DNA of 64,000 bases from AP-15 sp963789025 (lineage in GTDB: Bacteria > Pseudomonadota > Alphaproteobacteria > ATCC43930 > CGMCC-115725), in contig CAWBIT010000005.1 in the NCBI GenBank assembly GCA_963789025.1, positions 620,001-684,000 of the forward strand, given 5' to 3'. Below are positions 27,990 through 35,906 of this stretch, piece after piece. Within the stretch, counting starts at the first letter, position 1. Each line of letters begins with the position of its first letter. Below the pieces are notes generated by a model. That model made no database searches. It saw only the letters and a program-made list of their open reading frames with translations, and was not told where the DNA came from. The translations under genes were made by a program, and so were the position numbers.

Positions 27990-29003
27990 CTATCGGTATT
28001 CGTCGCCGCAATCGCCGATTACCTGTGTCAGGTCGCGCGATTTCACGAGGATAGCCTCAATCACGGCAAGATCGCCGGCGTCAAGCGCGAAGCCGAAGAC
28101 ACGAGTGTTCTCGGCGATATGCTGCGCTGCGCCGAGCCGCGCGCCGACGATGACGCCGGCCACCGCCGGACGGTCCAGAACGTAGCGGACAGCGACATTG
28201 GCGATGCTCACCCGATGTTTGTCGGCGATCTGCTTCAGCACCGCGAGCAGTTCCTGAAACAGGGTCCATCCGCCCCATGCGTCGACCATATTCTTGTACT
28301 TTTGTAACGAGGCGGTGTTGAGTTCGGGCCGCCGCGGCTCGGGACGGGCCAGATATTTCTCCGAAAGCAGCCCGCCGAGGAGAGTGCCGTAGGCAAGAAG
28401 CGTAATTGCGCGTTCGCGGCAGAACGAAGCCATCCGGACCTCGGGCCGGCGATCGATAAGCGAATACTGAACCTGGTTCGAGACGATGCGAACACGATCG
28501 GCTATCACGGCCAGACGCTTGGTATCGAAATTGGTCAGCGCGAGGTGACGGATTTTGCCTTCGTGCTGCACGTCTGCGAGGTGTTCGAGCGCGTCCAGGT
28601 AGTTCTCGTCGCTATAATCCCACCAATGGAATTGGAGCAGGTCGAGACATTCGACGCCCATTCGCGAGAGCGAGATGCCGATCGCTTTGTCGACGACGGG
28701 CCTCGTCATCCGCCCCGGAGCCGGAACCCACTTGGTGAACGCCCGGATCTCGGAAAGCCGCTCGACCCCGTGACGGGCGGCGAACTGGCGCCGGAAGTTT
28801 CCGATGAAGTCCTCGGCAGGGCCGTAATGATCGGCGAGGTCCCAAGTGGTAAGCCCCGAGTCGTGATACGCGAACATCTCTGCGATTGCGCCGGCGGGCT
28901 CGATGTAGCCGTGGGCGCCAGAGACCTGCCACATCCCGTTCAGAAGGCGGCAGATCGTGAGATCCGGAGTGAACTGGAAGCGGCTCGAATCGGCTAGTAT
29001 CAC
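27990..29003 (-). CDS. Aldo/keto reductase
   Basis: 337 residues with the (beta/alpha)8 aldo/keto reductase plan. The catalytic tetrad is readable: Asp and Tyr in TTWDLADHYGPAEDF, Lys in IRAFTKWVP, His in LLQFHWWDYSDENY. Cofactor-end motifs include LALTNFDTKRL, IVSNQVQYSLIDRRPE and VIVGARLGAAQHI. It reduces carbonyl groups with NADPH; the substrate is not predictable. It belongs to a group often annotated as general stress or L-glyceraldehyde-type reductases. It sits upstream of the CMD-like gene and shares its direction. Confidence 0.92.
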   Translation of the reverse strand: MILADSSRFQFTPDLTICRLLNGMWQVSGAHGYIEPAGAIAEMFAYHDSGLTTWDLADHYGPAEDFIGNFRRQFAARHGVERLSEIRAFTKWVPAPGRMTRPVVDKAIGISLSRMGVECLDLLQFHWWDYSDENYLDALEHLADVQHEGKIRHLALTNFDTKRLAVIADRVRIVSNQVQYSLIDRRPEVRMASFCRERAITLLAYGTLLGGLLSEKYLARPEPRRPELNTASLQKYKNMVDAWGGWTLFQELLAVLKQIADKHRVSIANVAVRYVLDRPAVAGVIVGARLGAAQHIAENTRVFGFALDAGDLAVIEAILVKSRDLTQVIGDCGDEYR

Positions 29004-29395
29004 TTTTTCGTCTCCAGCAGACAGCTCATGTGATCGGCGTTGGGCTCCTTTCCGTATTCTAGCCCCGAAATCTCGTTCACATCAGGGCGGCAGCGCGCAA
29101 ATTTGAAAGTTGCCGCCGCATCCCGGCCTCTTGGTCACCGGGCCTGCGCCGCGAGCCTTCTGTGATGTTACTGCGACGGCCGGGTTTGAGGATGCCGACG
29201 GGCGCCTCTCCTGGCGGGGCGAGCGTCTGATCCTCGCGCAACCAACCGAGCGTGCCGCGCAGCAGCTGCATGATTGATGTGATCACCGCATGGCGAACGA
29301 GCAAAATTCGCGACCAACTCGTCGCTGGAGGGAGCTGGATCCGAACGGTCGGTTCCGCGGCCCTCTGCCGAGCAGAGCCGGCGACAGATCAGGGC
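29004..29395. other. Intergenic region, no gene recognised
   Basis: About 390 bases between the reductase start and the dinB stop. Short frames on both strands include a GGSWIRTVGSA-like stretch, a pattern often seen in spurious translations of rhizobial repeats. Nothing here is supported as a gene. Confidence 0.5.
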
Positions 29396-30508
29396 CTAGG
29401 GGGGCAGGCTGAATTCGGGCTCACGTTCGGCCTCTTCCACCGCGAGCGACGACAATGAGACACCCAGGAGTCGAACGCCCTTCGCGACAGGAAAGAGAGG
29501 TTCGAGCAGGGCGTTGCCGAGCAGTTCGAGTTCGCTTCGTGTCTTGATCTGCATCTGACCGGTGCGGCTTCGCGTGATCTGTTGGAAGTTGGCGAACTTG
29601 ACTTTCAGCGTGACTGTGCGGCCGCGGAGACCGGAGCCCTCGCAATACCCCCAAACCTTGTCGACGATCTCTTGCAGCGCATCGCGCGCGGCTTCGTAGG
29701 TGAAGAGATCGGCGGGAAAGGTGTTCTCGACGCCGACGGATTTCCGTATCCGATCGGCGCGGACAGGCCGCTCGTCGACGCCGCGCGCAACCCAGTAATA
29801 GTAAGAGCCTGTTTTTCCGAAATGTTGCTGCAATAAGGCCAAGCTCTGTGCCTTGAGGTCGAGCCCTGTCCTGATCCCCAGTCGCCCCATCTTAGCGGCG
29901 GTCGCGGGCCCGACGCCGTGAAACTTCCTGACCGGCAGGGTCTCGACGAATTCCGGCCCCATTTCGGGAGTGATGACGAAGAGCCCGTCAGGCTTGCGGT
30001 GATCCGAGGCCAGTTTGGCGAGGAATTTGTTGTAGGAGACGCCGGCCGAAGCGGTGAGCTCGATTTCGGCGCGGATCTTTGCGCGGATTTCTTCCGCGAT
30101 CTGTGTCGCCGAGATGATGCCCTTGAGGTTTTCGGTCACGTCGAGATAAGCCTCGTCGAGCGACAATGGCTCGATGATCGGCGTGTATGCGGCGAAGATT
30201 TCCCGGATCTGCAGAGCGATCGCCTTGTAGGCCTCGAACCTCGGCTTTACGAAGATCAAATCTGGGCATTTCCGCTTGGCTGTGACCGAAGGCATCGCGG
30301 AATGCACGCCGAATTTGCGTGCTTCGTAACTAGCGGCCGCAACGACACCGCGTTCACGCGATCCGCCGACCGCGACGGGCTTACCGCGCAGTTCCGGGTG
30401 GTCACGCTGCTCGACAGATGCGTAGAACGCATCCATGTCGATATGGATGATTTTGCGCGACCCGCCCGCCTCGGCCGAGGATTCGTCCGCGCCCTGTTCG
30501 GTCCCCAT
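29396..30508 (-). CDS. dinB: DNA polymerase IV (Y-family translesion polymerase)
   Basis: 370 residues from ATG 30508; the frame extends 33 codons upstream to 30607 but that part is not conserved and would overlap the divergent gene. The palm begins IIHIDMDAFYASVEQRDHPE and carries the second metal site in PLSLDEAYLDVT. Next come SAGVSYNKFLAKLASDHRKP and the helix-hairpin-helix region LPVRKFHGVGPATAAKMGRL. The little-finger domain follows (KSVGVENTFPADL, LRGRTVTLKVKFANFQQITRS). The end is EREPEFSLPP without a clear QLxLF-type clamp motif, though PEFSLPP is clamp-like. It copies past lesions with low fidelity. No LexA box was sought beyond the short divergent gap. Confidence 0.95.
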   Translation of the reverse strand: MGTEQGADESSAEAGGSRKIIHIDMDAFYASVEQRDHPELRGKPVAVGGSRERGVVAAASYEARKFGVHSAMPSVTAKRKCPDLIFVKPRFEAYKAIALQIREIFAAYTPIIEPLSLDEAYLDVTENLKGIISATQIAEEIRAKIRAEIELTASAGVSYNKFLAKLASDHRKPDGLFVITPEMGPEFVETLPVRKFHGVGPATAAKMGRLGIRTGLDLKAQSLALLQQHFGKTGSYYYWVARGVDERPVRADRIRKSVGVENTFPADLFTYEAARDALQEIVDKVWGYCEGSGLRGRTVTLKVKFANFQQITRSRTGQMQIKTRSELELLGNALLEPLFPVAKGVRLLGVSLSSLAVEEAEREPEFSLPP

Positions 30509-30605
30509 TTGAACCCTCGCACGTCGTGGAATAGGTAATCGATGGCGCCGACCGACGCCACCGGCTAACCTCAGCCGCCAGACCAGAGATAGCGAGGAGA
30601 GTGGC

Positions 30606-31448
30606 ATGCATTTCGGTGGCGCGATGTTCTTTACCGATTATTCGATGTCGGCGATGGAGCTTGCCCGCGCGCTCGAGGAGCGCGGTTTCGAGTCGGTGTG
30701 GGCGCCTGAGCACTCGCATATCCCGCTGTCGCGCAAGACGCCATTCCCAGGAGGAGGCGATCTGCCCAAACAGTACTACGACGCAATGGACCCGTTCGTG
30801 GTGCTGGCTGCCGCGAGCCAGGTTACCAAGACCGTCAAGCTCGGCACCGGCGTGCTGCTGGTGCAGCAGCGCGACGCGATCCAGACCGCCAAGCTGGTCG
30901 CCTCGATCGACCAGGTGAGCCAGGGACGGTTCCTCTTTGGCGTCGGCGGCGGTTGGAACCAGGACGAAATGGAAGACCACGGCACCGTCTACGCCACCCG
31001 CTTCAAGCGGATGCGCGAATCCATCGAGGCGATGAAGGAGATCTGGACGAAATCCGAGGCCGAATACCATGGGGAGTTCGTCCATTTCGATCCGATGATC
31101 GCCAGGCCCAAACCGGTGCAGAAGCCGCACCCGCCGATCCATGTCGGCGGCGCCTTCCCGCACGGCGCACGCCGCGCAATCCGCTACGGCGATGGTTGGA
31201 TCCCGACGGCCCGTGGCGATATCGCCGAAATCCTGCCGAAATTCGGCGAGATGGCGCGGGAGGCCGGCCGCGACCCGGCTTCCATCGAGATCACCTCGTT
31301 CGGCCTCGGCGAGGATCTCGACCGGCTAAAACGTCTCGCTGAGATGGGTGTCGCACGCGTAGTGCCGATGTTCCCACCGGAGAAGGCGGATACTGTGCTG
31401 CCAATCGTGGACCGGTGGACGAAAATGATGCGGCAGGTCAACGGGTAG
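30606..31448 (+). CDS. LLM-class (luciferase-like) flavin/F420-dependent oxidoreductase
   Basis: 280 residues with a TIM-barrel of the luciferase-like monooxygenase family. Recognisable parts are RGFESVWAPEHSHIPLSRKT near the start, VKLGTGVLLVQQRDAIQTAK, and GRFLFGVGGGWNQDEMEDHG. Further on are RPKPVQKPHPPIHVGG and RRAIRYGDGWIPTARG. These match the TIGR03619-type group, whose cofactor may be F420 or FMN; no F420 biosynthesis gene is in the window. It is divergent from dinB with about 100 bases between starts. ATG 30606 follows GCGAGGAGAG. Two more members of the family lie at 35907 and 37880. Confidence 0.9.
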   Translation: MHFGGAMFFTDYSMSAMELARALEERGFESVWAPEHSHIPLSRKTPFPGGGDLPKQYYDAMDPFVVLAAASQVTKTVKLGTGVLLVQQRDAIQTAKLVASIDQVSQGRFLFGVGGGWNQDEMEDHGTVYATRFKRMRESIEAMKEIWTKSEAEYHGEFVHFDPMIARPKPVQKPHPPIHVGGAFPHGARRAIRYGDGWIPTARGDIAEILPKFGEMAREAGRDPASIEITSFGLGEDLDRLKRLAEMGVARVVPMFPPEKADTVLPIVDRWTKMMRQVNG

Positions 31449-31600
31449 ATCTGACCGAGGTCGGTTGTAGAGGGTGATCTGGTCTCCGCAAACCGGCCGG
31501 GTAAAAGGAAGTATCACCCGGCGGCCCCGCAGCTCACGAGTGACAGATTTTGGTCCGGCGTAACAGCTTCAGCCCTAGCGCGGAGCGCTATCGGGCCTTG

Positions 31601-32446
31601 TCACGACGAAGCTCTGGAGGGGCCACCGGACAGGATTGCCTGGCCGCGGGCGTCGGGCGAGAGTTGGCGGAGTGATTGGTAATAGGCCAGGTTCTGCTCC
31701 ACAGACGCGTCGTCGAGATCGATCCGGCCGAGCCGGGCCGCCTCTGCCGTGTTGCCGGTGAGGCCGTAGATCAGCGCCAGGGTCTGCCGCTCTTGAGCCG
31801 TGCCGGCGGCGGACAGCGCGAGCGGCTGCAGCACAGATATAGCGTTCGGATAATTGCCGCTGATTGCGAGCGACAAGGCGAGATCGACCGTCAGGCCCGG
31901 GTCGCCGGGCGCGCGGACGAGGCCGTCGCGATAATAGGCTTGGGCTTCCAAATGGCTTCCCGCCAGATCCTTTGTTACACCGAGCAGGAGCAAGAGCTTC
32001 GGGTCGTCGGGGCTCTGCTCCATCGCCTTGGAGAGGGGCGTCAAGGCCAATTGAGGCTTGCCGGTCTTCAAAAACGCCCTGGCCAATCCGACCTGGGCGC
32101 CCTGGGTGTCGCCAGGTCTGACCAAGGCTGCGTTGTAACTGACGATTGCCTCGTTGATGTTGCCCATCTGCACCAGCACGTCGCCAGCCGCAATCAGAGG
32201 GGCGGGATCCTGGGGCGCCAGTTCGGCGGCGCGCCGGTAGACGCCGAGGGCGTTGGGTAAATCGCCGCCGGATTGCGCTGCGGCGCCGATCCGCATCAGC
32301 ATCGCATAGGTCGGGATCGGGCCGCCGCCGTCGCGGCCCTCGACGCTCAGGGGATCGAGGTGAATCGGCGTGGTCACGCACCCCGCAAGCATGAGCACGG
32401 CCAGGACCGAGGAAAACAAAAGTAGCGGCGCAGAGTTTCCCCTCAT
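31601..32446 (-). CDS. TPR-repeat lipoprotein, TadD-like
   Basis: 281 residues from ATG 32446 (a further 13 upstream codons are possible). The signal peptide ends in a lipobox, LMLAGC, so the protein should be outer-membrane anchored. At least four tetratricopeptide repeats follow: GDLPNALGVYRRAAELAPQD, GNINEAIVSYNAALVRPGDT, GKPQLALTPLSKAMEQSPDD and GSHLEAQAYYRDGLVRAPGD. The whole resembles TadD, which supports secretin assembly in tight-adherence pili, but no other tad gene is near. It may serve another envelope machine. The C-terminus is short and Ser-rich. Confidence 0.85.
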   Translation of the reverse strand: MRGNSAPLLLFSSVLAVLMLAGCVTTPIHLDPLSVEGRDGGGPIPTYAMLMRIGAAAQSGGDLPNALGVYRRAAELAPQDPAPLIAAGDVLVQMGNINEAIVSYNAALVRPGDTQGAQVGLARAFLKTGKPQLALTPLSKAMEQSPDDPKLLLLLGVTKDLAGSHLEAQAYYRDGLVRAPGDPGLTVDLALSLAISGNYPNAISVLQPLALSAAGTAQERQTLALIYGLTGNTAEAARLGRIDLDDASVEQNLAYYQSLRQLSPDARGQAILSGGPSRASS

Positions 32447-32843
32447 TCTGCGCGGTTCCCTCTGTTGCTTAACCACATAAACCAAATCGTTGCACCCCGG
32501 CTCCCGCGAGCAATTATGCAGGGAACGTCAAAGCCGCGTCCAGAAATTCTTGCTGCCCCGAAAAGTCGCACGCGTCCATGCTGTTGGGCAAGGGACAACG
32601 CCCGCAACTCCACCGAATCGGGAGGGCTAGTGTTCAGACCCGTTCGGAAGATTGGCTCGCCAAGGGCGGAACAAGGCACCCGTCAAAATCCTGTCACACC
32701 GGCCCACGGGTCCGGCCTTTGGCCGGCCCGAGGACAGGCTCCGGCCGGTGCCCATGGCTGGGATGTTGGGGTGGACGGCCCCCTACGGCATCGAATGTGC
32801 CAGGCTGTGATGATTGACAGCGCAGCCAAGGGGAGCCGTGCGA
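32447..32843. other. Intergenic/left flank of the IS110 element
   Basis: About 400 bases with no gene. The part from about 32695 to 32760 is strongly self-complementary (GGTCCGGCCTTTGGCCGGCC and nearby CCGGCCGGTG), as in dispersed palindromic repeats. The region just before 32844 probably includes the left end of the IS110 element, whose exact border cannot be set. Confidence 0.45.
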
Positions 32844-33866
32844 ATGACGATTATCAGAATTGGTCTGGACACGTCCAAACATGTCTTTCAAGTTCATGGG
32901 GTTAGCGAGAATGAGCAGCCGGTGTTGCGGCGGCAGCTCCGGCGCGGCGAGGTGGAGAAGTTCTTCGCCAAGCTGGCGCCGACGCAAATCGGCATTGAGG
33001 CATGCGGCGCCTCGCATCACTGGGCGCGGCTTCTGCGGGGCTTGGGGCATGAGGCGATGCTGATCCCGCCGCAATACATCAAGCCTTACGTCAAGCGCGG
33101 CAAGAACGACGCGATCGATGCCGAGGCGATCTGCGAAGCGATGAGCCGGCCGACGATGCGGTTTGTGCCGGTCAAAGCCGCCGAGCAGCAAGCGGCGCTG
33201 ACGATGCTCGGCGTGCGTGATCTGCTGGTCAAGCAGCGCACGATGCTGATCAACGCGATGCGCGGAGTTCGGGGTTACAGCGGCGAAGGGACCACAGCAA
33301 GTGAGCGAGCTGTTGCGGCGCGTGGCTGCCGAAGAGAGCGTGCCGGCGCTGGCCCGCGAGATGCTCGGCATGCTGGCCGGCCAGCTCGATGTCTTGACTG
33401 CCAAACTGAAGACCATCGAGGCGCGGCTGATGGCGTGGCACAAGCAAGATCAGACCAGCCAGTGCCTGGCGACGATCCCCGGCATCGGGCCGATTGGCAG
33501 CGTCAGTTTCGCGCTCAAGAGCCTGCCCTCGCGAAAGCGGGGGTACCCGACGCCAAAGCCTTTCGCTCGGGCCGGCACTTCGCCGCGTGGACCGGCATAA
33601 CGCCGCGCGAGAACTCCACGGCAGGCAAACACCGGCCCGGCAAGATCAGCCGAGAGGGCGATGAGAGCTTGCGGCGACTGCTCGTCCTGGGCGCGACGGC
33701 GGTCATCCAGCAGGCCAAGGCGGGCCGCGCCTCGCCGTGGCTGCTGGAATTGCTGGCGCGCAAGCCCAAGAAGCTGGCGGCGGTCGCGCTGGCCAACAAG
33801 ATGGCCCGCATCGTCTGGGCCATGATGGTGAGCGGCGAGACTTACCGGCGCCCGACGCAGGCCTGA
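32844..33866 (+). mobile_element. IS110/IS1111-type element, transposase broken by a short deletion and a 23-bp insertion
   Basis: The DEDD nuclease half is intact: IIRIGLDTSKHVFQVHG, QIGIEACGASHHWARLL and RGKNDAIDAEAICEAMSRP. The C-terminal half has the Tnp_20 motif IPGIGPIGSVSFALK and SGRHFAAWTGITPRENSTAGK with the catalytic Ser. Two lesions separate them. Near 33265 about ten bases are missing, so that the frame switches before the FGVTAKGPQQVSELLRR part. At 33520-33542 a 23-base insertion switches it back before VPDAKAFRSGRH. The long frame 32814-33866 therefore looks continuous but is nonsense between about 33270 and 33540. IS110 transposases use a bridge RNA; its likely place is the flank after the gene. 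It cannot move by itself. Confidence 0.85.
33520..33542 (+). repeat. 23-bp hairpin insertion, copy 1 (inside IS110 transposase)
   Basis: The core is GCCCTCGCGAAAGCGGG, which can fold as a short stem with a GAAA loop. It separates CTC-AAG from GTA-CCC; without it the frame reads FALK-VPDAKAF as expected for the family. The same sequence recurs at 50892-50914 and, reversed with one base less, at 49747-49768. Confidence 0.85.
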
Positions 33867-34392
33867 GCCCGCCCGCCACCGGTATCTGGGACACCTGGCA
33901 CTGGCAAGGACAGCAGCAGCAAGATGGCGATCGGTCGATCCGAGGATCGGGACAACCCGGGGGACCCGATGGTGCTTAGACATCACGGTAATGTTTGGGA
34001 CCCGATCCGCGTAACCCATCTGGGCCAGCGGTCAACCGACCGCACCACAAAGGCCGGACATATGACCGCAACCGACCAGACCCGTCACAGCTGCCAGCTC
34101 CTTGCGAGACGGGGGCCGTCCACATAGGGGTCCCGGCCTGCGCCGGGTGTAATCCAATTGGCTTTTTCCGTGGGCGGTTGCAGAAAATGCGGGATTGCTT
34201 TGGTTTGCAGCAGAAATCTTTCGGAAATTCGACCCGGAGCATCCTATCATAGATTGGTATATGCGATCGAAAACTCTCGAAAGTAGACGAAAATTCTCCA
34301 CCATTTTCCTGCATGCCAATTGGATTACATCCTCCTTCGCCGGGAAGAGCAGGACGGGCGGCATCGCATTGAATCATCCGTATGCATCTAAG
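33867..34392. other. Right flank of IS110 with structured sequence and a 15-bp inverted repeat
   Basis: No gene. The stretch from about 33930 to 34030 has paired segments (GATCGGGACAACCC, GACCCGAT, GGGACCCGATC) and could encode a bridge RNA of the neighbouring IS110 element. TGTAATCCAATTGGC (34148-34162) has a perfect inverted copy at 34315-34329, enclosing about 150 bases. Confidence 0.45.
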
Positions 34393-34577
34393 CACTAGCA
34401 GGCTGCGGAAAAATGCAGGAACTTTGTCATTCCGGGGCGCGGGCTCCGCCCGCGAGCCCGGAAACCAGCAACACGGACCAGTGAAATCAACCGCTTGGCC
34501 TGTGTTCATGGGTTCCGGGCCCGGCCCTGAGAGGCCGTCCTGGAATGACACGCGAGTTTTTCAGCACCCTGCTAGTG
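34393..34577. repeat. MITE-like 185-bp element with terminal inverted repeats
   Basis: The left end CTAGCAGGCTGCGGAAAAA and the right end TTTTTCAGCACCCTGCTAG are inverted copies (about 21 bp, three mismatches). Inside is another inverted pair, GTCATTCCGGGGC and CCTGGAATGAC. It has no coding capacity, so it would need a transposase from elsewhere; the ends resemble those of IS elements common in rhizobia. Confidence 0.65.
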
Positions 34578-34607
34578 GTTAGACTCGAACGGAAGATTCA
34601 CTTCATT

Positions 34608-34698
34608 CGTCTTGGCCGGGCTTGACCCGGCCATCCACGAGACACGGCACACGCCTTGCCGCCTTCCGTGGATACCCGGCACAAGGCCGGGCAAGACG
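34608..34698. repeat. Long REP-like stem-loop
   Basis: Arms of 32 bases at 34608-34639 and 34667-34698 are inverted copies with a few mismatches (both contain a CGTCTTG...ATCCACG frame and CCGG blocks). This type of palindrome is dispersed in Bradyrhizobium-like genomes. A 29-bp direct repeat ending AGCACTAG lies at 34370-34398 and 34713-34741 on either side of this and the MITE. Confidence 0.6.
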
Positions 34699-34737
34699 AT
34701 TGGGTTCGGAACTGAATCATCTGAATGCATCTGAGCA

Positions 34738-35595
34738 CTAGAGTACTGGCCCAGGGATGCCGAGCGCGTTTTCGGTGAGGCCCCTTGTGATGATTTCATA
34801 AGCTTCGTCTACCGAATCTGTGCGATGGAAGAGGTCGAGGTCGCCTGGGCTGATCGTGCCGTAGTTCACCAGCGCGTCGAAATTGATCACCCCGTTCCAG
34901 TATTTGGAGCCGAAAAGCACGATCGGCATGCGCTTGCGCATCTTGTGCGTCTGCACGAGGGTGAGGATCTCGAACAGCTCGTCGAGCGTGCCATAGCCGC
35001 CGGGGAACAGCACGAGCGCCTTGGCCAGGTAGACGAACCAGAATTTGCGCATGAAGAAGTAATGGAAATAGAAGTGGAGTTCCCGGCTGACATAGGGATT
35101 GTCGAATTCCTCGTCCGGGATCGAGATGGTCAGCCCGACATTGAGACCCTTCGCCTCGGCGGCGCCGCGATTGGCCGCCTCCATGATGCCGGGACCGCCA
35201 CCGGTGCAGACGACGAAGCGCCGTTCCTTGCGATCGAGCTTCTTCGACCAAGCCGTCACGCGCTCGGCGAGCTCGCGCGCGGCTTCGTAATAGACCGAGA
35301 GCCGCAGGGCCATCTGCGCGGCCTCGACCCCCTGCCCCGCTCGCTCCGCCTCGGCCAGCGCCGTCTTCGCCGCCTCCTCCGAGCGCAAGCGAGCCGACCC
35401 CATGAAAACGATGGTGTCCCGGACGTTGTTGCGTTGAAAGCGATAGAGCGGCTCCAAGTACTCTGCAAGGATGCGCAACGCACGCGCGTCCTTGCTCTCC
35501 AGAAAACGCGTATCCTGATAGGCCTTGGGTTGGCGACGCGCGGGCTTGTCCAATCTGCACCTCGGTTTCTTCCGGTTGTCGTCCTTAACGATCAA
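34738..35595 (-). CDS. LOG-family protein (TIGR00730 Rossmann fold)
   Basis: 285 residues. The family signature PGGYGTLDELFEILTLVQTH is near residue 203, preceded by the nucleotide loop VVCTGGGPGIMEAANRGAAE. This is the type II LOG form with an N-terminal helical extension (ALRILAEYLEPLYRFQRNNV). LOG proteins are cytosolic phosphoribohydrolases that release free bases from nucleoside 5'-monophosphates, known best for cytokinin activation. The last codons lie at the edge of a repeat: the TAG stop is the CTAG end of the 29-bp direct repeat at 34713-34741. The true C-terminus may therefore have been altered when the repeat arrived, though the GIPGPVL end looks acceptable. Confidence 0.92.
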   Translation of the reverse strand: MIVKDDNRKKPRCRLDKPARRQPKAYQDTRFLESKDARALRILAEYLEPLYRFQRNNVRDTIVFMGSARLRSEEAAKTALAEAERAGQGVEAAQMALRLSVYYEAARELAERVTAWSKKLDRKERRFVVCTGGGPGIMEAANRGAAEAKGLNVGLTISIPDEEFDNPYVSRELHFYFHYFFMRKFWFVYLAKALVLFPGGYGTLDELFEILTLVQTHKMRKRMPIVLFGSKYWNGVINFDALVNYGTISPGDLDLFHRTDSVDEAYEIITRGLTENALGIPGPVL

Positions 35596-35906
35596 TAAGT
35601 GCTGAACTCATCAACGGGAGGCGGCGGCCGGCGTTAACACACCTACCCGAATGTGGTCCGCAACAAGCCGCGAGACGAGAGCGTTGCGGGCGTGGTGCGT
35701 CGGCTCAAAGCCCGTCGCCGCCGGCAACAGGCCGGCCCGCGAATAAGCCGGGCCCGTCGTCGACGACCCGCCGGGATTGTTGCGGTGATTGCCCGGGTCA
35801 TCCTATCAACGCGCTTGTGCCCGGGCCGGTAAGGTTGCGTACCGCGCCTGCGTCCATCTCGAGCATAAGCCCCTGAGCCCAGTCAGAACGAACGGGAGCG
35901 ATTTCG
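35596..35906. other. Intergenic region, no gene recognised
   Basis: About 310 GC-rich bases between the divergent LOG and LLM genes. It should hold promoters for both, but no clear hexamers stand out. Confidence 0.5.

Noticed and set aside
29077..29304. A possible 75-residue protein upstream of the aldo/keto reductase
   Set aside because: It has no conserved pattern and the plus strand shows a repeat-like GGSWIRTVGSA translation; treated as non-coding.
33270..33540. The middle of the continuous IS110 frame taken as real protein
   Set aside because: Translation there is Arg/Ala-rich nonsense; the expected motifs occur in another frame, so the apparent continuity comes from two compensating lesions.
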